In this document: positions 13,101-25,560 of the stretch, one piece after another | Layout: every line of letters starts with the position of its first letter | Position numbering within the stretch: the stretch's first letter is position 1 | NCBI GenBank assembly: GCA_028622995.1 | Contig: JAJQJQ010000019.1 | Coordinates: 3,038,001 to 3,102,000, forward strand | Length of the DNA stretch: 64,000 nucleotides | Origin: Panagrolaimus kolymaensis | Lineage: Eukaryota > Nematoda > Chromadorea > Rhabditida > Panagrolaimidae | Direction of reading: 5' to 3' | The notes under the pieces: model-generated | What the model was told of the DNA's origin: nothing | The model's database searches: none | The model's input: the letters and a program-made list of their open reading frames with translations, nothing else | Position numbers and translations under genes: made by a program

Positions 13101-13661
13101 TACGAGAAGGAAAAATAAATTAAATACTATGCTTACAATGCATCCAGCAAACACATAAGTTGGATAAATTGCCATTTCTTCAAGGATATTTTTTATGGGG
13201 TACAGTTAAAAACAAAACCACCAATAACAAACCGTTGCAGTTTTTAATAAAAATTAGAATTTTTTTCAGTTTTATAATTTCAGAAAAAGTCTCTAAATTT
13301 TATTTAGAGCAACCGATGAAATTTACTGTAAAGCAATCCAACAAAATATTAATAGAGAAATTCAGTTTTTTAGAGAAAAAAAAATAATAATTTCCAAAAT
13401 CAGACACGACCACACAGTTAATATTCTTTTTTACCAATCTATTCGCCTTTCATTATTCTAAAGCTACTTTCCTTCCTTCCATTTTTCTTTTTCTTTTTGT
13501 AGTTGAGCTTTTCGTAATAAAAGTAAAATAATCAGCTTCGACCAAAGCAAAAAAAAATAAGGTACTTATTTTTCAATTTACGTAATTAAAAACAAAGTAA
13601 AATATTAATCATTTTTTGTTTTTTACTTACTCACTTTGTATGTCAAAAAATACGATGACAT
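10157..13661 (-). CDS. Seven-helix chemoreceptor-like protein
   Basis: Exons 13071-13175, 12833-12982, 11863-12072, 11198-11799, 10268-10487 and 10157-10216 join in phase to 448 residues starting MAIYPTYVFAGC. An optional upstream exon at 13631-13661 (MSSYFLTYKV, donor GTAAGT) joins in frame through a weak CTTGAAG acceptor at 13178. Seven hydrophobic segments are visible: in exons 1 and 2 (one each), exon 3 (two), exon 4 (two, the second near its end) and exon 5 (GFIAPWIAITFPIFTIILVP). FFYRYNV after helix 3 and the proline-rich helix 7 followed by ALRV resemble the nematode Str-type serpentine receptor superfamily. Unusual is a polar Asn/Ser/Gly-rich loop of about 125 residues between helices 4 and 5. 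Such receptors act as G-protein-coupled sensors in neurons; the ligand is unknown. Confidence 0.8.
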
Positions 13662-15648
13662 TGTTTTATTAATTCTATTGCTTTCGTCAAACAACGCCGA
13701 ACTACAGTTTTTATGCCTTTGATATTTACGTCGACAATATTACAGTTTATCTATGACCAAAAAATTTCTTAAAAAGCAAAAAAAAATTTAAGTACAAAAA
13801 CTGACTTACATAAAAATGATTACTTAAATGATGAAGTAAGCAAAGATACAAAATTGTTGTCGAAGCTTAAAAAAATAAAAAAATTTAAGATTGAAACGTC
13901 AAGCTCAGTTTTAAAATGAAAAAATATTGAATACTCCATTTTTCTGTGATTTGATATTTTGAAAGAAAAAAATCCAAAAGAGGAAGTATTCATAAAAAAC
14001 ATGTGATTTGTAATCTTCAGTTTACCTAATTTTTCTGTGATTAAAGAAAAAACACACTTTCCACCTTATCGCAGTTTAAAAAATGGACCTATATTTTTTT
14101 TCAAATTTTAATTATTAGAAGAACAATGAGCATTGAATTTTGAGGGATGCCATTTTTTGTAATAATAATAAAAAATGAGATTCCCGCTAATGGGCTTATT
14201 GCATTGACAGTTAAAAAAACCAAAAATAACTTATTCAGTTTTTACTCATAAGTGATGCTCAAGAGAAATGTATCACATAGAAATTAATATACCACAGTTT
14301 AATTTTTTATTGTTTAAAAATCAAAATAATTTAAGCATACTTAAAACATATTGGTTTCCTCAAACGTGATGGACTGTCGACACAGTTAACAAAAAAAAAA
14401 CAAATAATAGAAAATCTTAAATTTTTGTTGAATTAGAAAAAAATGAACAAAAAAATTCTCTGTTTTTATTAGGGTTGCGCCTCGGTAAATTTACCGGTAA
14501 TTTACCGGTCAATTTACCGGTAAATTTACTGGTAAATTTACCACTAAAAAAATCTCCTTGGTAAATCGGTAAATTGGTAAATTTACCGGTAAATTTACCG
14601 GTAAATTTACCGTTCAAAAAATCGCCTTTTTACATTGGTAAATCTTGTTTTTCTTTTGAAAAATTTCAAATATTGGTCGAAAAAGCCGTTTGTTTTTAGC
14701 TTTTGAAGTATAAAAAATTGTTTTCAATTACCTTAAAATGTGTTTTTCTTATTTCACTTTTCTCACCAAATCTCTAAATTTAGATTTTGAAATTTATTTA
14801 TTGTTTTAAAAAATGCCTCACAAAAAAGTTTTATTAAACACAACCACAAGTTATTCAAACTAATTGAAGGAAAAATTGCTCCAATATTTGAATATCCTGA
14901 AAAAAGCTCAGAAGATAGCTCAGGTGACAATTTAGGAGAAATGGTTGTCTCTTCTGATGCATCATCAGCTGGTAAAAAAAGGGATAAATAATTAATTTGT
15001 TTTACCTTTTCATTCACTCTTAAAAAATCTATTTTTTTTTTAATATAAATAATATAACCTTCCCTCCTAATTTCATAACTTTTCTCGCATTTGCTTTAAC
15101 GAAATTGATAGTAAAATAAATAAAATACTTTTATTTTATATGATTTTTAAATAAAACCATTTTAAATATGTATATTATTGTGTTTTTAGTCAATTTACCA
15201 ATTTACCGATTTACCAGTAAATTTACCGGTAAATTTACCGGTAAATTTACCGGTAAATTTACCGATTTTTGATTTACCGGTAAATTTAACAACCCTAGTT
15301 TTTATCAGTTTTTTATTTTTATTTTTTTTTAATTTAAAAATCAGAAATGACCACGGAGTAAATAGACATACTTTTCCAATGTACAGTTATTAAAATGAAA
15401 AAAAAATTTTTTTTGAAGAAAAGTTTAGTAATAATAAAAAATGATATTTTTCAATACCAACCCATGTAATGCAGTTAAAGCTTATTTACAAAAAAAATTA
15501 TTTATAAAAAAGGAAATATATACAATAAAATTCCCAATCCAAAACAGATACCAGTTTAAAAAATGCAAAATTTACAACAATTTAACTTTTTCTTTGAGCA
15601 TCACTAAAAAATTTGTGTTTTCCAAAGATAATGAAGAACTCAGTTTAA
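13662..15648. other. Intergenic, motif-rich, holding one hAT-like insertion
   Basis: Between the receptor 5' end and the peptide-gene stop. A candidate untranslated exon ends with donor GTAAGT near 13805. Otherwise I see CAGTT copies and A/T tracts, plus the 828-bp element at 14470-15297. The short open frames here look like chance. Confidence 0.45.
14470..15297 (+). mobile_element. hAT-like non-autonomous transposon, copy 1
   Basis: The ends are TAGGGTTG and CAACCCTA. A perfect 8-bp target duplication, GTTTTTAT, flanks it at 14462-14469 and 15298-15305, diagnostic of hAT-type integration. Both ends carry tandem GGTAAATTTACC units. An internal plus-strand reading frame (about 14815-14990) encodes SFIKHNHKLFKLIEGKIAPI and a Ser/Asp-rich tail ending in KRDK; too short for a transposase. 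It is closely matched, inverted, by 19578-20377. The element has no AACTG motif, and on the minus strand its target duplication directly follows AAACTG. Confidence 0.9.
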
Positions 15649-15953
15649 TTAAAATACGGGCAATGTCACAATATTTGGTTTATTGAGAGTTCGTTTTTCT
15701 TCCAAATCCATTTGTTGCCTCATTGATAGCGTAAATGAAATGGGATTTGATGGAGGTTGCAACGGAGATGGAAGATGGGAATTAGCAGGAAATGGAGTTG
15801 GAGTTGCCTAGAAAGTTTAAAAGTTACTCAGTTTTAATTTAAAAATATAATAAAAACTTACAGTTATAATTGTAAATAAAAATATTAAAACAAAAATAGG
15901 GTGTCTGAAAAGCGAAAATGATCCCCAGTTTAAAAAAAATAAAATTACCTCAT
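15649..15953 (-). CDS. Small secreted peptide precursor, 68 residues
   Basis: Three short exons: 15949-15953 (ATGAG), 15862-15904 and 15649-15807, with matching phases. An acceptor TTTTCAG at 15995 places a 41-nt leader before the ATG. The N-terminus MRHPIFVLIFLFTIITA is a textbook signal peptide. The rest is Pro/Ser-rich, then reads MRQQMDLEEKR, a dibasic KR, and a C-terminal TLNKPNIVTLPVF. That layout matches a neuropeptide-like or hormone precursor: signal peptide, spacer, convertase site, single terminal peptide. Only one candidate peptide is present and there is no C-terminal glycine for amidation. A plain secreted or cuticle-associated peptide is the alternative. Confidence 0.7.
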
Positions 15954-15994
15954 CGCTCGAAAACAATATTTTCGAGTTGGAATAAAACTTTTAT

Positions 15995-18470
15995 CTGAAA
16001 ATCACAAAAATTTAAAAAATCATTGTCAAAAGCAGTTTAAAAAATCGCAATAAAAATATTATATTTATTTCCTTCCAAAATTTGCGTCTACCAAAAAAAA
16101 GAAAAAAGGTTTAATGTCAGATTTTGAATGAATTAAGTTTCCGATTTTCTGCTTTCTTCACCCTTATTTATTTTTTTGTTTACAAAAGTGTCAAAAAAAA
16201 TTAAAAATAAGAATATCGTTCGCGACTTGCTTCATCTTTTTTTTGTCGTTGGCGCTTTTCAAGTGTCAAGTTCGTTCGCTTGCGTGCAAATACAAAAACA
16301 GACGGAAGACGAGAAAAAATTAAAGGGAATGAATGGTAAGCGAGAGAGAGGTCAAAAAAATAATAATAAATGCATTGCCAAAAATGGTTTGCTTTTACAG
16401 TTTTATGTTTTAATTTTTCTTTTTTTTCTTTTATCCCTAAATTTTTAAATTCAGTTTAACAAAAAAAAGTTTATTTTTTAATTTAATATTAAAAAATAAT
16501 TCAACTGTAGCAAGAATATCCAGTTTATTTTCGTAACATAGAAACGATATTTATAAATACTCAGTTAAAATTAAGTTTTAAATTTCATAAAATTATGGAA
16601 CACGAAAATATTTTCATATGTTCAACAAAATTTTTAAATAGTAAATTTTTTTGAAAAGTTAAAAAACCGCCACTACAAAGATTGTACAGTTTTATTTGCG
16701 AATTTAAAGGAACAAGACTATTTGATGCCTTTTTGAAATTTCGTTTACGGGTCATAGAAGTTGCGAATGCCAAGCGCGTGTTTGAATTTAACGTGTAATT
16801 TTTTTAATGACACGTAAATTCAAATTGGCGGTTGGCGAAATGAACTTCTATGACCCGTAAAACGAAATTTTGAAAAAGGCATCAAATAGTCTTGTTCCTT
16901 TAAGGCTTTATTTTTTCCGCTACTTTGTCCTTCCAAAAATCCTTCCCACTTCCAAGTTTTTTTTTATGAATATCTTAAAAAAGCATGCATTTAAAGTAAA
17001 ACACAGTTTAATAAATCAGATAATTTTATTTTCCCGGTGGGATTAGCTATTTACAGTTTAAAACCAAACTTTTTAAAATATTATTTTTTTGGTCAAATCA
17101 AACTTTTGCTCATGATATTGCTTGCTTACAGTTTACATAAAAAATTTGGAGAAAAAATGTATTGAGATTTTAACGAAATTTCTTGAAGAACAACACCAAT
17201 CATTGCACGACAGTTAAATTAATACACAGTGACTATTCCATAAAAACTATAGCAACGTCAGTTTATTAAATAAAAATAGTGTTCTTCAGAAAGATTCTTA
17301 CATATGTATTTCCAGTTTGAAATAAAAAAATTTCTGAATTTTCTATTTAACAAAATTTCATTTAAATCTAAACAAATGCCCAAAACAGTTCCCAGTTTTT
17401 CATTTTATGTTTTTTATATTCGAATTTATGTTTTAAAAAAATTACCATAGTTTAAAAGTTTTTCTTTAAGCTCCAAATAAAACAGTTTTATTTTTTTAAT
17501 ACACAAAAAACTCCGCCTTTCAGTTTTTTTTAATACAAAGTTTTAAAATATATATAAATAAAGATTTATACGCTTTTCTTCACGCGATAGGCGGTATACT
17601 ACAGTTAAATTAATATTAAAAATTCCACATAAACGTTAAAAATATAAATAAAAGATAAAAAGAAAAAGAAACAAAGTAAGATATAGTTTTAAATAAAAGT
17701 CTTGGAATTTCATTAAACATTTTTAAAGGTTAATACTCAGTCTCAAAGTGGTTCAGTTTATTTATTCATAATTTTAAAACACCGTAAATTTAAAGCTTTT
17801 GTTTCCGCACAACGCGATATGGCTCAGTTAAATTAATATTATAGGTATACGTTCCAATAAGACATATATCAACCAGCCACCCCCAATCAAATTCATTTTC
17901 ACAAAAAAAAATGAACAAAAGAAGAAGAAAAAACTTATCACTCTTACCACCACACCACCAATCCAACCCCATCCTTGCTGCCCGTGAAAGAAAAAAAAGT
18001 AGAGACGACGACGACAATTACACTTGAAAAACATAATATCTTTATTTGTTTGCTTACTCTTATATGAAAGAAAGAAGAAAAAAAACTTGCCCTCTAGGAA
18101 TTCCATTCCAAATATATAAAAAAAATTAATGCAAACAAACAATAATAAAATAATGTTCTCTTTGCTTGCTTGCTTGCTTGCATGGAAAATAGATAAATAG
18201 ATAAACCCGAAGAAAAAGAAAAAAAAAGATGGTAGAGGAAAAGAAGAAAAAAGCAAAAAGGAAGTGGTTGAGAAAAGAGAAAGAGAGAGACACAAGTGCA
18301 TGGAACAATGGATGAGTTTGTTTACTTACGATTACCACTACCACTACTACTACCACCAAGTAAAAAAACACAACAAACTAGATCGAAAAAAAAAAGAAAA
18401 AAAAAGATGAAATGATTATGTTTGGATTAATTCCAAGTTATTTATTTCTTCTTCTTCGTCTTAGAGATTT
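15995..18470. other. Intergenic with foldback element and two motif-free gaps
   Basis: Motif-free DNA at 16045-16395 is the likely promoter of the peptide gene. A foldback lies at 16704-16903. A second motif-free gap, 17830-18470, holds A/G-rich tracts, a TTGC microsatellite near 18163-18183 and ACC-rich simple sequence near 18335-18358. It resembles the gaps seen at gene starts, but I found no coding exon beside it. Confidence 0.4.
16704..16903. repeat. Foldback (MITE-like) inverted repeat
   Basis: Outer arms of about 58 bp begin TTAAAGGAACAAGACTATTT and end with the complement, with a few mismatches. An inner pair (TTTGAATTTA-CGTGT and complement) makes most of the 200 bp self-complementary. 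No ORF, no AACTG motif inside, and no clear target duplication. Confidence 0.8.
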
Positions 18471-19577
18471 AGACAGTTTAAAGGAAGAAAAAAAAACAGG
18501 AAATTGCAAGAAATAAAAAAAAACAATTTTTTGTTTTTTGAAACTCTGGTCTTTATCTTGACTCAGTTTTTAATTTATTTATTATTTAAAGTTTTTTTAT
18601 GGAGGTAGATGGTCCAACAGTTTTTTTGTAAACTAAAATTTTTTTTACTCCTGATGGCGCTCAGTTTTTATATAGTTGATTGACTAAATTTAAGTCGTGA
18701 TAAACCCTAAAATACCAATTCGAAACAGTTTTAAAAAATAAAATAAATTTTTTTTCCTTTTATTTATTCTAAAATTTTATTATCTTGGATTCAAAGCTAT
18801 CCATGTAATTTTTTTACTATTAAACATCAAAGCCAGTTTTATTAAAAAAGAAAATATTCTTATGTAAATTTTTCAATAAAAAGACCCACTTAACAGTTTA
18901 AATAAATCTAAACGCAAAGAAGCGTAGCACAGTTTATAATTTAAAAAAAATATTATTTTGGGCTTTTCTTTTAATAAATTCCGTGATTATTATTTAAATT
19001 AATACTTGCCAGTTAATTTTAGATAAATTTTAAAAAATTTGGTTTTCACCTTTAAAATAAGTCCGAAGCCAACTAATCAATTAATTTGAATTAAAAGAAC
19101 TGACAAAGCTAAAAACAGTTTTTTAAAATTAATAAATCATAAAAAAAATAAATTTAAAAAAAAGAAATAACGCATAAAATAGAAGACATTGTGTTATGTA
19201 AAAATGCTAGCGATGTTAACTGGAGATTTAACAAAATGGCTAATGCCTTTTTTCTTCATAACCAGTTTACTTAGATTAAGTGAATTGTAAAATATATGGA
19301 GACAGTTTTTAAAATAATTTACAAGTAAAAAGTAAGAATACAATATTAAAAGATTTTATTTGCTTCACCATGATTATTGGGTAAAAAAATTCACGAGGCA
19401 TGAATTAAGGGAAAGCCACTCGCAACAGTTTTTTTTAAATTAAAAATAAAAAAATTCTTATGTAAATTTTTGAAAAATTTTATAAAAATAACAGTTTGAA
19501 AAAAAATTAATTGGTTCTGTTGGATCAAAACTAAAATCGAATGACTCAGTTTAAGCGAAAAAAATTATGTTTGTGAC

Positions 19578-20377
19578 TAGGGTTGTTAAATTTACCGGTA
19601 AATCAAAAATCGGTAAATTTACCGGTAAATTTACCGGTAAATTTACTGGTGAATCGGTAAATTGGTAAATTGACTAAAAACACAAAAATATACCTATTTA
19701 AAATGGTTTTATTTAAAAATCATATAAAATAAAAGTATTTTATTTATTTTACTATCAATTTCGTTAAAGCAAATGCGAGAAAAGTTATGAAATTAGGAGG
19801 GAAGGTTATATTATTTATATTAAAAAAAAAATAGATTTTTTAAGAGTGAATGAAAAGGTAAAACAAATTAATTATTTATCCCTATTTTTACCAGCTGATG
19901 ATGCATCAGAAGAGACAACCATTTCTCCTAAATTGTCACCTGAGCTATCTTCTGAGCTTTTTTCAGGATATTCAAATATTGGAGCAATTTTTCCTTCAAT
20001 TAGTTTGAATAACTTGTGGTTGTGTTTAATAAAACTTTTTTGTGAGGCATTTTTTAAAACAATAAATTTCAAAATCTAAATTTAGAGATTTGGTGAGATA
20101 AGTGAAATAAGAAAAACACATTTTAAGGTAATTGAAAACAATTTTTTATACTTCAAAAGCTAAAAACAAACGGCTTTTTCGACCAATATTTGAAATTTTT
20201 CAAAAGAAAAACAAGATTTAACAATGTAAAAAGGCGATTTTTTGAACGGTAAATTTACCGGTAAATTTACCAATTTACCGATTTACCAAGGAGATTTTTT
20301 TAGTGGTAAATTTACCAGTAAATTTACCGGTAAATTGACCGGTAAATTACCGGTAAATTTACCGAGGCGCAACCCTA
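19578..20377 (-). mobile_element. hAT-like non-autonomous transposon, copy 2 (inverted)
   Basis: Same element as 14470-15297 but in the opposite orientation and 800 bp long. The ends are TAGGGTTG and CAACCCTA, with a perfect 8-bp target duplication TTTGTGAC at 19570-19577 and 20378-20385. A minus-strand frame at 19872-20072 encodes 66 residues, including FIKHNHKLFKLIEGKIAPIF; it matches the copy-1 frame. The different target duplications show two independent insertions. The length difference comes mostly from the number of GGTAAATTTACC units near the ends. Confidence 0.9.
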
Positions 20378-20819
20378 TTTGTGACCCATTTTTAAATAAA
20401 TCCAGAAATCGTTTTGTTCTCACAGTTTACACTCCATAATTTTATAATTCTACAAGTATTAGCATATTTGTGAGGTTATTTATGTTTTATAATATTCATC
20501 CTTGTCAGTTAGGCATCAATAAAAATATCAAAACTTGAATTTTTCAGCTTTTGAATATTCCATTAACAGCATGGGACAGTTAATCATAATTAAATGAAAG
20601 TAAGTTAGCGAAAATTTTCCCAGTTATTTTTTACCATAAAATCATTAAAAAAAATACAGTTTATATTAATAACGCTTAAAATGTAAGAGGCTTCGCTGAT
20701 GAATTTTAAAAGTGTCAGTGAAAAAATAGGTAATCGAAAAATTATTAATACCCATTTAAGTTAACTTTGATATGATAATACCTTTATCAAATTATCCCAG
20801 TTTTTAAAATATTTAAAAA

Positions 20820-23800
20820 TTTAAACTTTAGATGGGGCAGTCATATATTTTTGTGTCTTTAAATAAAGATTAAATAATAAAATTGAAGGGCTAAGAAATT
20901 TTTTGAAATGCCGGTCCAATAAAAATTTTAAAAAACGAAACACGGGCCTCATGGTGCAGTTTTAACTTTAAACTATGATAATTGTTTGTGACTTGTTTGC
21001 AGTTTTATATATAAAATCTTATATCTTTCAAAAGTTAGTCTTAATGAGAAAAAAAGATTATTGAAAAATTATGAAGCAGTTATTATAAAACTAAAAAAAT
21101 AAAAAAAAGTTGGAAGATTATGGATAAATTCGCTAACATCAACATTCATGCACTGTTAAAAAATAAAAAAAGTCGCAAGATTATGGATAATTTCGAATCC
21201 ATCAAATTTATGCACAGTTAATAATAAAAATAATTTATATAACTATGACGACAAAAAATATAATACAAAATTTTTTGTCGCTCACCAAGTTGATGAATAG
21301 AACAGTTTAAAAATATTAAAAAAAAATTACTTTCTATAAATTTTTTAGAAAAAACACGACTAAACAGTTTTTAAAGTTAAAAAAATAAAGAGTTTAGTGG
21401 AAGAAAAAAAAGTTTGAAAGTAAGGATTAGCCTCAAAAAAATAAATAAATAAACTCTTTTTCTCACACACTCACTTTACGCATACACATTTCCTTGAACC
21501 AAAAGAAAAAAAAAGTTAAGCCGACGACGACAAAAAAAATATTTGGAGAAATCACAAACTACAACACAGTTTTTTATTCAACAGTTTATTTTTTATTTGA
21601 AAATGTAAAAGTAACTTTTGAACATATTTTCAAAAACAGTTTTAAATTTTTTTTTGTAAATATGTAAAGGCAAAAAAGTCAGAAAGTGACATGAATAACT
21701 CATTACCAAACGTAAGATAGCTCTGTTCAGTTTTGCTGCATAAAAAATTTGCCACAAAAAAATAATAACATTTTCAACGTTGCAAAAATAAAGTATTTTT
21801 GTAGGCTTTTTTAAACCGAATTAATGATTTTCATTCTGGGAAGACATCCATATCCCTTTTTTGTATGTATCGGTGCTTCAACCCGAATTTTGTTATGTTT
21901 ATCGGTGATTAGTGTTTGCTTAGAAATTCACGAATAAAGTTCTAATATTTTATATTTTTTTTTTTACCAAAGCTAAGCCCCTACACCAGTTTCAATTGCC
22001 AAAAAAGTATTTAATAAAAAAATCTGTATTTTTTGGTATTTATAAATTTTTTGTATGTTCGTTCAACAGCAAGATGCAGTTTATGTTAGCTTTCTTTTTC
22101 GTATTCCTTGATGATAAAGTTTTATTTTAAAATTATATTTAAAAGCAAATTAAATTTTGAAAAATTAAATATTTCAAATGCCCAGAAGATAACAGTTTTT
22201 GAATTAAAAAATTTCAAATTGTTTTTTCCAGCAAAAATAAGAATGGAAGATTAAAAAAAGTTTGAAGAAGGAAGAGCCTCGATACTTTTTTGCTCTCATC
22301 AGTTTAAATGCATTTCCTTGAATCATAGGATAACATAGCCCGATGGCAGTCGTTTGAAAAATTTGTTTTCTTTACAGTTTTTTCTTTCTTTTTTTTAATT
22401 CGACACAGCCAACTCAAAAAGCAGTTTCTAATTAAATGAATTTGAAGGATCGCAAGGTCACAGTTTATAAAAAAAAATCAAAACGGCTTTATTATAAGAG
22501 CGCTATATCTGTCAAATTTAATAAATAATCTTTTTATGATTTTATTTGGCATGCCTGTTAAAAATTGCGCTCTTTAGATGCTTTGTGCAGTTTTCAACCG
22601 CCGATTGTTGCGCATGACAGTTAAAAGGTTAGAAAAATGTTAAAAATGAAAAAACAAAAAAAATTAATGAATTTGAATATATTACACAGTTAACATAAAA
22701 AAAAAGTATTTCTTTAAGAGAAAAATGGATGGGATTTTTCCTAATAGTTTCAGTTTTAATTTTATTAAAAAATAAATTACAAAGATCTAAAGAACTTGTA
22801 ACATTTTATTAACAAAACTTTAAAACCTGTAAAGCAGACCAGCATCGTGCAGTTAATTTTTTCTTCAAAATAAAATTCACCTCGTCGATTCACTATTGTT
22901 GATAAAAAACACAGTTTTATTTGTTAATAATTTTAATATGTATAAGTAGCAAGAATTTTGTTTCCAAAAAAAATCAGCAACTCATTCTTGAGTTTTTAAG
23001 ATACTTTTACTTTGAGGTATTCTCTTCAAAACAGTTATTTAAAAAATAAACTTTATTATAAAAAAATATTTCAAAAATCTCAATGGACCCAGTTTATTTT
23101 ATGATTTATTTATTCAAAATCGGATTTAAAGCAAAGGAGTAAATTTCGAGGCAGTTTCTTAAAAAATAATTTACATCCTTTTAATTTTCCTAAAGTATTA
23201 TTATTGAGCAATCAAAGCTATTCATGTTTTTACTATTATCTTAAAAACAAATACCAATTCAGTTTTTATTAAAAATACCAATATTTTTTTTTGTATATTC
23301 TTACTAGAGATTAAAATGGCGCCAGTTTAAAAAAAAGAAGAGTTTTATTTGGATTCAAAAAATGATTAATCTCTTTTTCAGTTTAAAATCAAAAAAATAT
23401 TCATATGCTTTTTTTAAAATAAATTTTTTATTGTTTTTATATAACAGTTTCCATTCTTTAATTTAATTATTTTTTTCAAGCATATATTATGTAGGTATTT
23501 TTGTCCAATACCACCGTGTCAGTTAACCATAATTTAAAAAAAAATTTTTTTAGCTTTTATTAGGCGCCAGTTAGTAGTCGCCAGGAACAGTTAATTTAAA
23601 TAATATGAAAATAAAAACAGTTTTTTTCTTCAGAAAAATCTCATGGAAAAAAAGAATTATATCTAAATTTAATGCATAAAACATGAAATCTTTTCAACGA
23701 AAAAAAGTAGTATCATTGATAAAATTATGATTTTTAAGTCCAAACTTTAGACGTGAAAATGGATGAAATAATTTAATTTGCATCATGAAAGATTAAATAA

Positions 23801-25560
23801 TAAAAAAATTAAGGGATTAAGGATACTTCCAAACTTCAATTCAGTTTTAAATAATTAAAATAATGAACACTGTGGCAAAGTTTTAAAATATTAAAAAATC
23901 GTGAAACACACGTTTTCAGTTTTATAATTAAAATCAAATATGTGTCCAAAATTGATGCCAATGGCAAAAGATGAAAAAAGTCAGTTAATTTAAAACTAAA
24001 AAAAATTTGAAAAGTTAGAGCTTGTGGGTTAATTCGCTACCAAAATAAATGATAAATTATAGTTTATAATAAAAAATTTGTTTAAATGACAGCATCAAAA
24101 AAATATTACAAAATATTATGTCACGCCTTCATTTGGTTTTTGAGACAGTTAAAATCATTAACAAAAAAAATCTATCAATTTAACAAAATAAGTTAAATAC
24201 AGTTTTTAAAGTTAAAAAAGTTTCCAATCATTTCTGCAGCAAAAAATAAAAATAAAGAGTTTAATGGAAGAAAAAAAAAGTTTGAAAGTAAGGATTAGCC
24301 TCAAAAAATAAATAAATAGACTCTCTTTCTCACACACTCATTTTACGCATACACATTTCCTTGAACCAAAAGAAAAAAGAGGAAAAAAGAAGTTAAGCCG
24401 ACGATGACTAAAAAAATATTTGGAGGAACAAACTACAACGCAGTTTTTTACTCAACAGTTTATTTTTTATATCCAGTTTTCAAGCATAAAAAATTTTATC
24501 ACGAAAAAAATATTTAAATTTTCTCACTGCCAAAATGAAAGATATTTGTAGGCTTTTTTCTAACATAGTTCAATGCTTTTCATTCTGGGAGGTTATACTC
24601 ACAAGTTCATGAGCTACAATGCATCCATCTCCTTTTTTGATTGTCTTTCGACACAAATTAACTTTATCATTTGCAGTTTTCAATTCAACTTCATTTTGCT
24701 TGTTTATTGTTATTTTGTTTATCTGTGTTTAGAGTTTGCTTGGAAATTCAGGAATAAAGTTATAATATTTTATATTTGTTTATTCAATGACGAAAAATAA
24801 AGTCCTCAGTTTCAATTTTCGAAAAATTTTTTTTAGAAAAGCCACATTTTCTGGTATTTATAAATTTTTCGTTTGTTCGATCAACATTTTGATTCAATTT
24901 ATGCTAACATTGTTTTAATTATTCCTTGATGATAAAGTTTTATTTTAAAATTTTATTTTAAAGCAAATTAAATTTTGAAAAATTAAATACATATTTCGAA
25001 ATAGAGGAAAATTACAGTTTTTTTGAATTAAAAGTTTCAAATCATTTTCGCATCAAAAAATAAGAATGGAAGATAAAAAAAGTTTGAAGAAGGATTAGCC
25101 TCAAAAAAAACCGCATTCAAAGCAGTTTACATATGTGCATTTCCTTGAACCAAAGAAAAATTTAATCCGATAATCATTTCGAGAAAAAAAATTTATGAAC
25201 AGTTTAATTTCCTTTTTTTTTTATTTGAAGCATTCAAGCAAAACTACAGTTTCTATGTGAAGTTTTTTGAACTTGAAAAAAACATGACAGTTTTTAAAAA
25301 AACGCGAAAGATTTTCCTTGAATGAGAAAAATCCGATTACTTCTCGGGACAGTTTATTCTGTAATTATAATATATTTAGATATGCATGTAAAAAATCGCG
25401 ATGATCTTCGTTGATTTCTTAAAAAAAAGAGAGATTTTAATGTCCAGTTAAAAAATGTCAGTTAAAGTAAAAAAGTTAGAAAAAAATTTTTTTTTGATGT
25501 TTGACACTTAAATCAACAACCTCTTAATCATTCAGTTAAATAAAAAAAAATTCTTGCAAC
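20820..25560. repeat. Tandem segmental duplication, period about 2.8 kb
   Basis: Blocks in the first copy recur in the same order in the second: the AATAAAGAGTTTA block at about 21384 and 24250, CACACACTCA-TTTACGCATACAC at about 21463 and 24333, CTTTTCATTCTGGG-type sequence at about 21828 and 24577, GATGATAAAGTTTTATTTTA at about 22110 and 24927, and GAATGGAAGAT-AAAAAAAG at about 22241 and 25063. Offsets shrink from 2866 to about 2820 through small indels. The copies are diverged, so the event is not recent. No coding content is certain. Confidence 0.75.
21101..21224. repeat. Two-unit tandem repeat of about 62 bp
   Basis: Units at about 21101-21164 and 21165-21224 share AAGATTATGGATAA, an ATC-AA segment and a TTTATGCAC/TTCATGCAC segment. 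In the second unit the segment is followed by CAGTTAATAAT; in the first it reads CTGTTAAAAAAT, a one-base departure from the array motif. Confidence 0.6.

Noticed and set aside
14417..14617. Open frame of GKFTGKFTNL repeats
   Set aside because: A reading of the GGTAAATTTACC tandem units at the transposon end, not a gene; the same occurs at 20242-20439.
17790..18371. Overlapping minus-strand open frames rich in Phe/Leu
   Set aside because: They come from purine-rich simple sequence read on the minus strand; no splice context or recognisable domain.
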